From Nonomuraea wenchangensis (GTDB lineage: Bacteria > Actinomycetota > Actinomycetes > Streptosporangiales > Streptosporangiaceae), in the NCBI RefSeq assembly GCF_900111685.1, contig NZ_FOHX01000001.1:682001-746000 (forward strand): DNA of 64,000 nucleotides. The letters are read 5' to 3'. This document shows, piece by piece, positions 57,250-64,000 of the stretch (position 1 is the first letter of the stretch; the number at the start of each line of letters is the position of its first letter). The notes under the pieces were generated by a model that was not told the origin of the DNA, made no database searches, and was given only the letters and a program-made list of their open reading frames with translations. Position numbers and translations under genes: made by a program.

Positions 57250-58437
57250 ATGAATGAGATCTCCCGGGGCCGCGCGGCCGTCACCATGATCTTCGCCGTC
57301 CACGGCGCCGCGCTGGGCGCGTTCGCCACGCGGATCCCGTGGATCCGGGACCAGCTCGAACTCGACCCGGTCGCCCTGGGCGCCGCCCTGGTGGCGCCGG
57401 CGATCTCCGCCTGCTTCACGATGCCCATGTCCGGGCGGGTCACCCGATGGCTGGGCAGCCGCCGGGCCATCACGCTCATGTCCGTCCTCTTCAGCCTCGC
57501 CCTGATACCGCCCGTCCTGGCCACCTCCCTGCCGCTGCTGTGGCTGGCGCTGCTCGCGTACGGCGCCGCGACCGGCATCGCCGACGTGGCCATGAACGCG
57601 GGCGGCGTCGATGTCGAGCGGCGCCACGGACGCTCCATCATGTCCGGCCTGCACGGTTCGTGGAGCGTCGGCGGGCTGTTCGGGTCCGGTCTCGGCGCGC
57701 TGGCCACCTGGGCGGGGATGGACGCGCGGCTGCACCTGACGCTGATGGCGGCGCTGCTGGTGGCGGTGTCGATCGCCAGTGGCCGCCACCTCCTGGACGT
57801 ACGGCCGCCCGCCAGGGAGGCGACCGCCACCGGCGGGTTCGTCTGGCCGGCCCGCGCAGCCATGGCGATCGGCCTGGTCGGCTTCTGCGCCCAGTTCGCC
57901 CAGGGGGCGGCGGGCAACTGGAGCGCGATCTACCTGGAGGACATCGCCGGGGCGTCGGCGGGCATCGCGGCGGCCAGCTTCACGGCCTTCAGCTGCACGA
58001 TGGGGATCGTCCGGTTCTGCGGTGACAGGCTGGTCGGGCGCTGGGGCACCGAACGGGTGATCCGCTACTCGGGCGCGGTCTCCGTCGCCGGCGGGCTGCT
58101 GATCGTCATGGGGCGCGACCCCGCGCCGGCCATCGCCGGATTCGCGCTGCTGGGCATCGGCATCGCCGTCGTCGTCCCGCTCGCGTTCGCCTCGGCCGGT
58201 CACCACGGCGACGAGCCGAACCGCTCCATCGCCGGCGTCGCGACCGTCACCTATCTGTCCAATCTCGTCGCACCCGCGGCCGTGGGCGCGATCGCCGGGG
58301 CGACCTCGCTGGAGACGGCCTTCCTGCTGGTCACTCTCCTCCTGGGCTGCGTCGTCGCGGGCGCCAGGGCCTTCCGCGCTCCGGCGTCCGCCACGCACGG
58401 CGAGGCCCACACCACGGCGGAGCGGAGAAGCGCGTGA
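57250..58437 (+). CDS. MFS transporter (YbjJ-like)
   Basis: A 395-residue transporter with twelve hydrophobic helices. It starts AVTMIFAVHGAALGAFATRIPWIRDQLELD, the conserved start of the YbjJ-type MFS subgroup, and carries VAMNAGGVDVERRHGRSIMSGLHGSWSVGG in the first loop. Related proteins export or import sugars and sugar-like compounds. Controlled with the ROK repressor via the shared palindrome. Its stop overlaps the ROK half-domain gene as GTGA. Confidence 0.92.
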   Translation: MNEISRGRAAVTMIFAVHGAALGAFATRIPWIRDQLELDPVALGAALVAPAISACFTMPMSGRVTRWLGSRRAITLMSVLFSLALIPPVLATSLPLLWLALLAYGAATGIADVAMNAGGVDVERRHGRSIMSGLHGSWSVGGLFGSGLGALATWAGMDARLHLTLMAALLVAVSIASGRHLLDVRPPAREATATGGFVWPARAAMAIGLVGFCAQFAQGAAGNWSAIYLEDIAGASAGIAAASFTAFSCTMGIVRFCGDRLVGRWGTERVIRYSGAVSVAGGLLIVMGRDPAPAIAGFALLGIGIAVVVPLAFASAGHHGDEPNRSIAGVATVTYLSNLVAPAAVGAIAGATSLETAFLLVTLLLGCVVAGARAFRAPASATHGEAHTTAERRSA

Positions 58438-58757
58438 AGGGCCGGGCGACGGCGGCGGAGGCGGAGGACCGCGTGCAGGGCACGGGCTCGCCGCAGGAGC
58501 GCATCCGCGAGGAGTCCCCGCACGGCCGCACCCCGCGCCCCGGACGCCCGTCCTTCGTGGTACGTCCCGGCTCCGACGTCTACGTGCCGGCCTTCGACGT
58601 GCGCGCGGACGCCTGCACCGCGGCCCAGGTACGGCTGGGCGGCGACGTGCTCGACGGCCGCACCGTGCCCCTCTCCCCCTCCGACCCGGACACCGCGGCG
58701 GCGCAGATCGCACACGCCGGCCGGCTGCTCGGGCAGGCGGCGGAGCTGACCCGATGA
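58434..58757 (+). CDS. Orphan ROK-like half-domain protein
   Basis: A 107-residue protein. Residues ~32-105 (RPSFVVRPGSDVYVPAFDVRAD, TAAQVRLGGDVLDGRTVPLSP, AAQIAHAGRLLGQA) resemble the first lobe of the ROK domain, aligning with the part of the nearby ROK repressor that follows its helix-turn-helix. The DNA-binding domain and the rest of the ROK fold are missing, and the ATP/sugar motifs are not formed. GTGA links it to the MFS gene and ATGA to the HAD gene, so it is kept in a coupled operon rather than decaying freely. Homology is by eye and moderate. Confidence 0.5.
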   Translation: MKGRATAAEAEDRVQGTGSPQERIREESPHGRTPRPGRPSFVVRPGSDVYVPAFDVRADACTAAQVRLGGDVLDGRTVPLSPSDPDTAAAQIAHAGRLLGQAAELTR

Positions 58758-59650
58758 GAGCGGGCCCCGCGAAAGCCGGCCCCGCGGAGGACGATCCCGC
58801 GGCGTCCGATCCCGCGGCGTACGATCCGATGGCGGGCGACCGGCCCCGGCTGGTCGCCACCGACCTCGACGGCACGCTGGTCAGGAGCGACGGCACGATC
58901 TCGGCCCGCACCGTCGCCGCCGTCAGGCGCGTGCTGAGCCAGGGCGCGGAGGTCGTCTTCGTGACCGGCCGCCCGCCCCGCAAGATGACCGACATCAGCC
59001 GGGTCTTCGGCGCGCGGGGACTGGCCATCTGCTCCAACGGCGCGCTGGTCCACGATCTGGCCACGCGCCGCCCGGTCATCGAACGGCTCATCGATCCCGC
59101 CACCCTCACCGAGGCCGCCGCCCGGCTGCGCGCGGCCGTACCCGGCATCGGCCTGGCCGTCGAGTACGCCACGGAGCTGGCCTCCGACGAGCGGTACGAG
59201 CCGTGGGAGTGGGACGCCGACGTGACGCTCCAGCGCCTGCCGGACGCCGAACTGCTGGCCAGGCCCGCCCCGAAACTGCTCGGCCGCCACGACCGGCTGC
59301 CGGCGGACCGCCTGGTCGAGCTGGCCGCGCCACACCTCGGCGACCTCGTCACCGTCTACCACTCCAACGGCCTGCGCCTCGTCGAGGCCATCGCCAAGGA
59401 GACGAGCAAGGCCACCGCGCTCGCGCACCTGGCCGCCGGGCTGGGCATCCACGCCGCCGACGTGGTGGCCTTCGGCGACATGCCCAACGACCTGCCCATG
59501 CTGCGCTGGGCCGGGCGCTCGTACGGGATGGCGAACGCCCACCCCAGTGTCCTGGCCGGCGTCACCAGCGTGATCGGCCGCAACGACGACGACGGGGTCG
59601 CGAAGGTGCTGGAACAGCTCTTCCCTCTCACAGCCACCCCCACCCCATGA
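58754..59650 (+). CDS. HAD-IIB (Cof-type) phosphatase
   Basis: The 298-residue protein has an Ala/Asp/Pro-rich N-terminus (1-30), then the HAD core: LVATDLDGTLVRSDGTIS (DxDGT), VFVTGRPPRKM, SNGA, K in AIAKETSKATAL, and GDMPNDLPML. The C2 cap sits between. It should dephosphorylate a sugar phosphate or similar. It overlaps the preceding small gene as ATGA, and the following pseudogene as ATGA, making it part of the ROK-controlled operon. Confidence 0.92.
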   Translation: MRAGPAKAGPAEDDPAASDPAAYDPMAGDRPRLVATDLDGTLVRSDGTISARTVAAVRRVLSQGAEVVFVTGRPPRKMTDISRVFGARGLAICSNGALVHDLATRRPVIERLIDPATLTEAAARLRAAVPGIGLAVEYATELASDERYEPWEWDADVTLQRLPDAELLARPAPKLLGRHDRLPADRLVELAAPHLGDLVTVYHSNGLRLVEAIAKETSKATALAHLAAGLGIHAADVVAFGDMPNDLPMLRWAGRSYGMANAHPSVLAGVTSVIGRNDDDGVAKVLEQLFPLTATPTP

Positions 59651-60303
59651 AGGAGTGCGCGTTGAGCGAGCTCGACCACCTGGTACGCACCCGCATGCTT
59701 CCTGGCGCCTGCCGTTTCGGGATGACCAGGGTGTGGCGGGGACGGGTGTTCGGGCTGCTGTCCTTCGGCGCCATCGCCCGGCTCATCGCCGAACGAGCCA
59801 GAGCGTTCGGCGTCGAGGTCTGGGCGCACGACCCGTTCCTCGACGAGTCCGAGATCCGGGCGCACCAGGTGCGGCCAGTGTCCTTCGACCGCCTGGTGGA
59901 AGGCGCCGACTTCCTCGTGATCCAGGCGCCGCTCACCCCCGAGACCCACCACGCCTTCGACCGTACGACGCTCCGCAGGATGAAGCCGACCGCCGTCCTC
60001 ATCAACACCGGTCGTGGCCCGATCGTGGAGGACGCGGCGCTCTACCAGGCGCTCGCCGAGGGATGGATCGCCGGCGCGGCGCTGGACGACCTGGAGGACG
60101 AGCCCGCGAAGCAGCGCGACTGGCGCCCCCGCAACCCCCTGTTCACCCTGCCCAACGTGATCATCACCCCCCATGCCGCCTACTACTCCGAGCAGTCCGT
60201 CACCACCGTGCGGCGCATCGCCGCAGAAGAGGCCGTACGGGTCCTGACCGGGCAACGTGCCCATAGCCCGGTCAACGACGTGACGGCCGGGGGCTCCGGG
60301 TGA
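59647..60303 (+). pseudogene. D-2-hydroxyacid dehydrogenase, N-terminally truncated
   Basis: The ~200 codons match the NAD domain and C-terminus of D-2-hydroxyacid dehydrogenases. R, E and H of the active site are present (NTGRGPIVED, DDLEDEP, ITPHAAY). The first ~110 residues (substrate domain) are missing, and the NAD loop GFGxIG reads SFGAIA, so it should not work. The frame opens with ATG 59647 and a TTG at 59662 that has AAGGAG 6 bases before it. It looks like a deletion relic that still sits behind a good ribosome-binding site. Confidence 0.8.
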
Positions 60304-60311
60304 GCCCGGAC

Positions 60312-60908
60312 TCAACGTCCCTGAAGGCGCCGCTGCTTGCGGCGTTCCCAGCTGTTGGGGTGCCGGATGACCACCCCTCCCGCGCCGCCGGTGCCGGACA
60401 GGCGGATCAGCGGCGTCCTGGGGAGGCGCTGCGGCGTGGTCTTGTCCTTGAAACCCCCGAGGCCCCCCTCCATGCGGGACGTCTCCGCGGCCCAGCCGTC
60501 GGGGATGATGATCGTGACGCCGGCCATCTGACCTTCCGCCTCGATCTGGATCTCGGGCAGCCGGCATTCGGTCTCGGTGAAGTCGAGTTTGACGGCGCCC
60601 ATGCCGCCGTACACGAGGATGCGCCCCGGCACGTCCCAGCGTCCCGAACGGGTCACGCCGTGCATGCCGCCCTTGAGGACCAGCGGCTCCTGGTTCACCG
60701 GGACGTCCGGCGGCAGATCGGCGGTGAGAGGCGCCAGGTCGGCGTACGTCTTGGCGTTCAACGCCAGCTCCAGCCGCGCGTCCAGCTCGCTGAGGTCGAG
60801 CCGGCCCTCGGCCGCCGCCGTGTTCAGCCGTTCCACCACCGCTTCGCGCTCGTCGTGCGAGACGCGCCACGCATCGCGGCGGACTGGTTCCGGAAGCCCT
60901 TCGTTCAT
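60312..60908 (-). CDS. DUF1707 domain-containing protein
   Basis: The 198-residue protein has DUF1707 at ~12-64 (VSHDEREAVVERLNTAAAEGRLDLSELDARLELALNAKTYADLAPL), a SHOCT-like helical hairpin, followed by a small beta domain (GAVKLDFTETECRLPEIQIEAEGQMAGVTIIIPDGW), like the cell-wall-active-antibiotic-response (LiaF-like) C-terminal fold. There is no membrane helix. ATG at 60908 begins the conserved region. Function unknown; possibly an envelope-stress related protein. It converges on the hydroxyacid dehydrogenase relic. Confidence 0.88.
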   Translation of the reverse strand: MNEGLPEPVRRDAWRVSHDEREAVVERLNTAAAEGRLDLSELDARLELALNAKTYADLAPLTADLPPDVPVNQEPLVLKGGMHGVTRSGRWDVPGRILVYGGMGAVKLDFTETECRLPEIQIEAEGQMAGVTIIIPDGWAAETSRMEGGLGGFKDKTTPQRLPRTPLIRLSGTGGAGGVVIRHPNSWERRKQRRLQGR

Positions 60909-60991
60909 GGGCCCAATGATAGGGAGACTTGGCGGGAGCAGAGCCGTCCGCCTGGGAGTCAGGGCTGCGAGCAGGTGCGGAAAGCGGGCGC

Positions 60992-61074
60992 ATGAATTCA
61001 TTCCGCTAATTCATGAATTATTTCCGGCGTGCTAGATTCAGGACGCTGGAAATATTCAAAGAGCATGAATTCCT
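60992..61074. promoter_or_regulatory. AT-rich palindrome array before the enolase-superfamily gene
   Basis: Three related sites occur in a low-GC stretch: ATGAATTCAT (60992-61001, perfect), TAATTCATGAATTA (61007-61020, perfect) and ATGAATTCCT (61065-61074). They share TGAATTC/GAATTCA cores and are arranged as an operator cluster upstream of the ATG at 61090. An IclR- or GntR-type regulator is a guess; none is adjacent. Confidence 0.55.
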
Positions 61075-61089
61075 GCCGCTTGGAGAAAC

Positions 61090-62235
61090 ATGGAATCGCT
61101 GGTCGTCGAGCGGATTGATGTATTCGTCGTGGAACTGCCGTCCATCCGGTCGTTCAGCATCTCCGGTGGAAAAGTCACCACTGAGGGAAAGCCCGCCGAA
61201 CGGGTTCTCGTCAAGGTGACGGCCGGCGGGGTGACCGGCTGGGGAGAGGCGACGCCGACCCCCGCCTGGACCTACGAGACCGTGGAGTCGATCTCGACGA
61301 CGATCGCCCGCTATCTCGCTCCCGCCCTGGTCGGACGCCCCGCGTGGGACCTGGACGGCGCCTGCGCGGTCTACGAGAAGGTGATCAACAGGGGGTTGAC
61401 GATCGGGTCGCCCATCGCCAAGTCCGCGCTCGACATCGCGCTGCACGACCTGCTCGGCCGGGCGCTCGGCGTCTCCGTCGGCTTGCTGTGGGGGCAGCGC
61501 CGCCTCGACCGGATCACGCTCGGCTGGATCGTGGCCGGCCAGACGGCCGACGAGGTACGGCGGGCGGTCGAGGAAGGGCAGGCGAACGGCTACGGCGCGT
61601 ACAAGGTCAAGGTGGGCCTGCACGACGAGGCGACGGACCTGTCCGTCGTCGCGGCGGTCAGGGAGGCCGCCCCGGACGCGCCCCTCTGGGTGGACGCGAA
61701 CCAGGCCTACACGGTGGACGGCGCGCTGCGCATGGCGCGGCGGCTCGCGGACCTGAACGTGTCGGCGTTCGAGCAGCCGCTGCCCGCCAACGACGTCACA
61801 GGGCTGCGCCGGCTGCGCGACCACAGCCCGCTGCCGGTGGCGCTGGACGAGAGCCTGCGTCATCCGTCCGACCTGGCCACGTTCGTGAAGCTCGACGCCG
61901 TGGACATCGCCATCGCCAAGGTGCAGCGGTCGGGCGGCCTCACGCTCTCCCGCCGGTTGTGCCAGCTCGCCGAGGACGCCGGGCTGCGCATCATGGGGTC
62001 GGGGCTGACGGACACCGACCTGGGGTTCGCCGCCTCGCTGCACCTGTTCGCCGCCTTCGGCGTGGACACCCCGGTCGATCTCAACGGCCGCCAGTTCGTG
62101 CACTCGGCGTACGTCGGCGGCGAGACGGTGAAGGTCACCGCCGGGACGGCCCTGGTGCCCACCGGGCCCGGCCTCGGCGTCGAGGTGGACGAGGACGCCG
62201 TCCGCGCCCTGTCCACGGCCCACTGGACCATTTGA
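61090..62235 (+). CDS. Enolase-superfamily enzyme (mandelate racemase/muconate lactonizing type)
   Basis: The 381-residue enzyme has the MLE-type active site: K-x-K (K172, K174 in YKVKVG), metal ligands D202 (VDANQAY), E228 (FEQPL) and D253 (LDES), and K277 (IAKVQR) on the other side. It thus fits cycloisomerase, epimerase or dehydratase members using a 1,1-proton transfer. GGAG lies 5 bases before the ATG. It lies next to convergent aldolase and epimerase genes, which suggests a sugar-acid or similar catabolic route. The reaction cannot be fixed from sequence. Confidence 0.92.
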   Translation: MESLVVERIDVFVVELPSIRSFSISGGKVTTEGKPAERVLVKVTAGGVTGWGEATPTPAWTYETVESISTTIARYLAPALVGRPAWDLDGACAVYEKVINRGLTIGSPIAKSALDIALHDLLGRALGVSVGLLWGQRRLDRITLGWIVAGQTADEVRRAVEEGQANGYGAYKVKVGLHDEATDLSVVAAVREAAPDAPLWVDANQAYTVDGALRMARRLADLNVSAFEQPLPANDVTGLRRLRDHSPLPVALDESLRHPSDLATFVKLDAVDIAIAKVQRSGGLTLSRRLCQLAEDAGLRIMGSGLTDTDLGFAASLHLFAAFGVDTPVDLNGRQFVHSAYVGGETVKVTAGTALVPTGPGLGVEVDEDAVRALSTAHWTI

Positions 62236-62238
62236 CCA

Positions 62239-62274
62239 CGAGCCCGGGCGGGGAATGTTCCCCGCCCGGGCTCG
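62239..62274. terminator. 17-bp perfect hairpin between convergent genes
   Basis: Positions 62239-62255 and 62258-62274 are exact reverse complements with a 2-base centre. The hairpin sits 3 bases after the enolase-superfamily stop and 12 before the stop of the opposite gene, and should terminate both. Confidence 0.88.
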
Positions 62275-62286
62275 CCGGCCGAAGAG

Positions 62287-63294
62287 TCAGCGGAGCCAGT
62301 CGTCCAGGTGCGCGGCGACGAAGTCGTCGTCCACCAGCCACGGGTACGCCGCGCGCACCCGCGCGATCTCCGCGGCCTGCCCCGGCGACAGCCCCTCGTC
62401 CGGGTCGAGGCACCACGTGCCGGCCAGGAGCCCTTGGCCGCGCAGCACCTCGTGCACCCCGGCGATGCAGCCGTGGAAGCCGCCCGCCACGTCGAACACC
62501 GCGCCGTTGGCGTCGGTGAGGTCGGCGGCGCGGGCCAGCAGGGACCGCAGGACGTCGTCGTCCCCGGCCCAGGCCCGGCGCACCTCCTCGAACATGAGCA
62601 CCGCCGCCCGCGTCCACACCGCCCACTGGCCGAGGAGCCCGCCGACGACGCGGCGGCCCGCTATGGGGGTGAGCAGGTCGGCCAGGATGTTGTCGTCGTT
62701 GCCGGTGTAGAGCGCGATGTCGTCGCCCCGCCCCGACGCCGCCACCGCGTTGACCACGTCGACGGTGCGGTACCGGTCGAAGGGCGCCATCTTGATCGCC
62801 ACCACCGGCTCCTGCTCGCTCAGCGACCTCCAGAACGACGGGCTGAGCCGCTGCCCGCCCACCGCCTCCTGGAGGTAGAAGCCGACCACCGGCAGCACTT
62901 CGCCCACCGCCCTGGCGCGTGCCAGCAGCTCCGGCTCGCCCGCGCCCGGCACGTTCGGCGACAGCAGCACCGCGTGGTAGCCCAGCGAGGCCGCGAGCTC
63001 GGCCTCCGCCACGGCCTGCGCGGTGTCGCCGCACGCCCCCGCGACCAGGACGAAGGGCCGCCCGGCCTCCTTGGCCACGACCTCGGCGGCGATCTCCAGC
63101 ACCGGCCGCAGCAGCCCCGCCTCGCGGATGGCGAACTGCGTCGTGTGCACCGCCACGGCCACGCCGCCCGCTCCCGAGGCGAGGTAGTAGCGGGTGAGCG
63201 CGCGCTGGCGGCGCTCGTCGAGCGTGCGTCCGCCGGTCAGCGCCAGGGGGTGGGCGGGGATGACCGTGCCCTCCCGCAGCAGGTCGAGCGACAT
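62287..63294 (-). CDS. Dihydrodipicolinate synthase-family aldolase
   Basis: A class-I aldolase TIM barrel of 335 residues in the DHDPS/N-acetylneuraminate lyase family. The Schiff-base lysine is K168 (VAIKMAPFD) and the catalytic Tyr is Y140 (GFYLQEAVGG). The GTT/GxxGE motif of true DHDPS at ~45 is VHTTQFA, so lysine synthesis is unlikely. It more likely cleaves or dehydrates a sugar-acid intermediate. It starts 1 base after the stop of the epimerase gene, so they form an operon, convergent with the enolase-superfamily gene. Confidence 0.9.
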   Translation of the reverse strand: MSLDLLREGTVIPAHPLALTGGRTLDERRQRALTRYYLASGAGGVAVAVHTTQFAIREAGLLRPVLEIAAEVVAKEAGRPFVLVAGACGDTAQAVAEAELAASLGYHAVLLSPNVPGAGEPELLARARAVGEVLPVVGFYLQEAVGGQRLSPSFWRSLSEQEPVVAIKMAPFDRYRTVDVVNAVAASGRGDDIALYTGNDDNILADLLTPIAGRRVVGGLLGQWAVWTRAAVLMFEEVRRAWAGDDDVLRSLLARAADLTDANGAVFDVAGGFHGCIAGVHEVLRGQGLLAGTWCLDPDEGLSPGQAAEIARVRAAYPWLVDDDFVAAHLDDWLR

Positions 63295-63295
63295 C

Positions 63296-64000
63296 TCAGA
63301 ACCTCCCGTCGCGTACCGCGAACTTGGTCGGCTTGCCCGACAGGGGCAGCCCGCGCGACAACCAGTCGGCCTGCCAGCTGATCAGCGTGTCCAGCGGCAC
63401 GTCCGGGTAGCCGAACAGGCCGTGGCAGGCCGAGGCGTCGCTGAGCAGCGCGGTGCCGCTCTCGCTGCCGGCGAAGGACGCCTCGGTCCCCATGGCGGCC
63501 GCCAGCCGGCTCGCCGTGCGGCGGACCGACGCGGTCTCCGGCCCGGTCAGGTTGATCGTGAACGGCTCCGGGGCACGCGCGTGCCGCAACGAGCGCAGCG
63601 CGACCTCGTTGGCGTATCCCTGCCACACGACGTTGACGTGCCCGGTGGTGACGTCGACCGGCTCGCCGGCCGCCACCGTGACCGCGAGGTCGGCGAGCAC
63701 GCCGTAGCGCAGGTCCACCGCGTAGTTGAGGCGCAGGATCGAGACCCGGGTGCCGTACGCGGCGGCGGCGTGCTCGAAGACGCGTTCCCTGCCGAGGCAG
63801 CTCATCGCGTACTCGCCGACCGGTTCCGGCCGGTCGTCCTCGGCGCTGCCGCCGGAGACCACGTCCACCAGCGGGTACACGTTGCCGGTGGAGAACACCG
63901 CGACCGACGAGTCCCGGTAGCGCCGGGCCACGGCGGCCGGCAGCGCCGCGTTGACCGCCCACGCCTGGTACGGCGCGGCCGACGTGCCGAACTTGGCCCC
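63296..64000 (-). CDS. NAD-dependent epimerase/dehydratase family protein, partial
   Basis: The 234 residues seen are the C-terminal part of an extended SDR; the start lies beyond the window. Visible landmarks are VAVFSTGNVYPLV (FSTxNVY motif), ILRLNYAVDLRYGVLADLA and the substrate-domain FTINLTGPETASVR. At the active-site Tyr the sequence is GEYAMSCLGRERVFE, so the usual YxxxK has Cys in place of Lys. It is coupled to the DHDPS-family gene downstream and probably works on the same carbohydrate. Confidence 0.88.
   Translation of the reverse strand, partial: GAKFGTSAAPYQAWAVNAALPAAVARRYRDSSVAVFSTGNVYPLVDVVSGGSAEDDRPEPVGEYAMSCLGRERVFEHAAAAYGTRVSILRLNYAVDLRYGVLADLAVTVAAGEPVDVTTGHVNVVWQGYANEVALRSLRHARAPEPFTINLTGPETASVRRTASRLAAAMGTEASFAGSESGTALLSDASACHGLFGYPDVPLDTLISWQADWLSRGLPLSGKPTKFAVRDGRF

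Noticed and set aside
1..64000. CRISPR arrays, insertion sequences, rRNA
   Set aside because: No regularly spaced identical repeats, no transposase frames and no rRNA sequence were seen.

Overview
The window is high-GC actinomycete DNA. GTG starts are frequent, genes are packed with 4-base start/stop overlaps, and several families are actinobacterial: an XRE regulator paired with a DUF397 protein, DUF6421, DUF6158, DUF1707, DUF3105, F420-type LLM oxidoreductases and PknB-like kinases with Pro/Gly/Ser linkers. A Streptosporangiaceae-type genome (Nonomuraea-like) fits best, but genus is inference. There is no rRNA and no CRISPR array. The only mobile-element trace is a small integrase relic beside a tRNA gene.

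Layout. 1-5.6 kb: the end of a purine permease, an Excalibur-domain membrane protein, alanine dehydrogenase with a very strong terminator, DUF3105 and DUF305 proteins, and a phytoene-desaturase-like FAD enzyme. 5.6-9.35 kb: a coupled three-gene operon of a DUF6421 fusion protein, an SDR and a threonine-aldolase-like lyase. 9.4-13.4 kb: an orphan NarL-type regulator and a membrane Ser/Thr kinase coupled to a catalytically dead trypsin-like protein. 13.4-17.2 kb: hydantoinase/oxoprolinase subunits A and B. 17.2-20.8 kb: a corrinoid uptake and salvage operon (btuFCD-cbiZ) behind a cobalamin riboswitch. 20.8-26.5 kb: a Gfo/Idh oxidoreductase, then an SDR, P450, phosphotriesterase-family enzyme and PhyH dioxygenase operon, divergent from an LLM monooxygenase. 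26.6-28.2 kb: a quinone oxidoreductase with a SoxR-type box, and a histidine phosphatase. 28.4-31.4 kb: two uncharacterised proteins, then the DUF397/XRE pair and a HATPase protein. 31.5-33.9 kb: a helicase-associated-domain protein. 33.9-38 kb: siderophore uptake controlled by two iron boxes. 38-46 kb: mixed housekeeping and peripheral metabolism. 46-54 kb: a diverged phosphotriesterase, a two-component system, a SecY paralogue, and a sodium:solute symporter with a small membrane partner. 54-56 kb: a LysR regulator, a tRNA with anticodon CAT, and relics of an integrase and an oxidoreductase. 56-64 kb: a carbohydrate or sugar-acid region with a ROK repressor and divergent MFS exporter, HAD phosphatase, enolase-superfamily enzyme, DHDPS-family aldolase and NAD-dependent epimerase.

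The most interesting cross-window signal is a shared palindrome, core CAAGCGCTTG, in three promoters. These are in front of hyuAB (13447), in the divergent PhyH/LLM promoter (25489) and, with one mismatch, in front of the gene at 28405-29223. It resembles the AnCAAGnnCTTGnT class of TetR-family operators and suggests one unlinked regulator controls a dispersed catabolic programme. Other signals worth following are the DUF6421 operon, the kinase/pseudoprotease pair, a ROK half-domain protein preserved inside an operon, and a phosphotriesterase homologue that has lost metal ligands.
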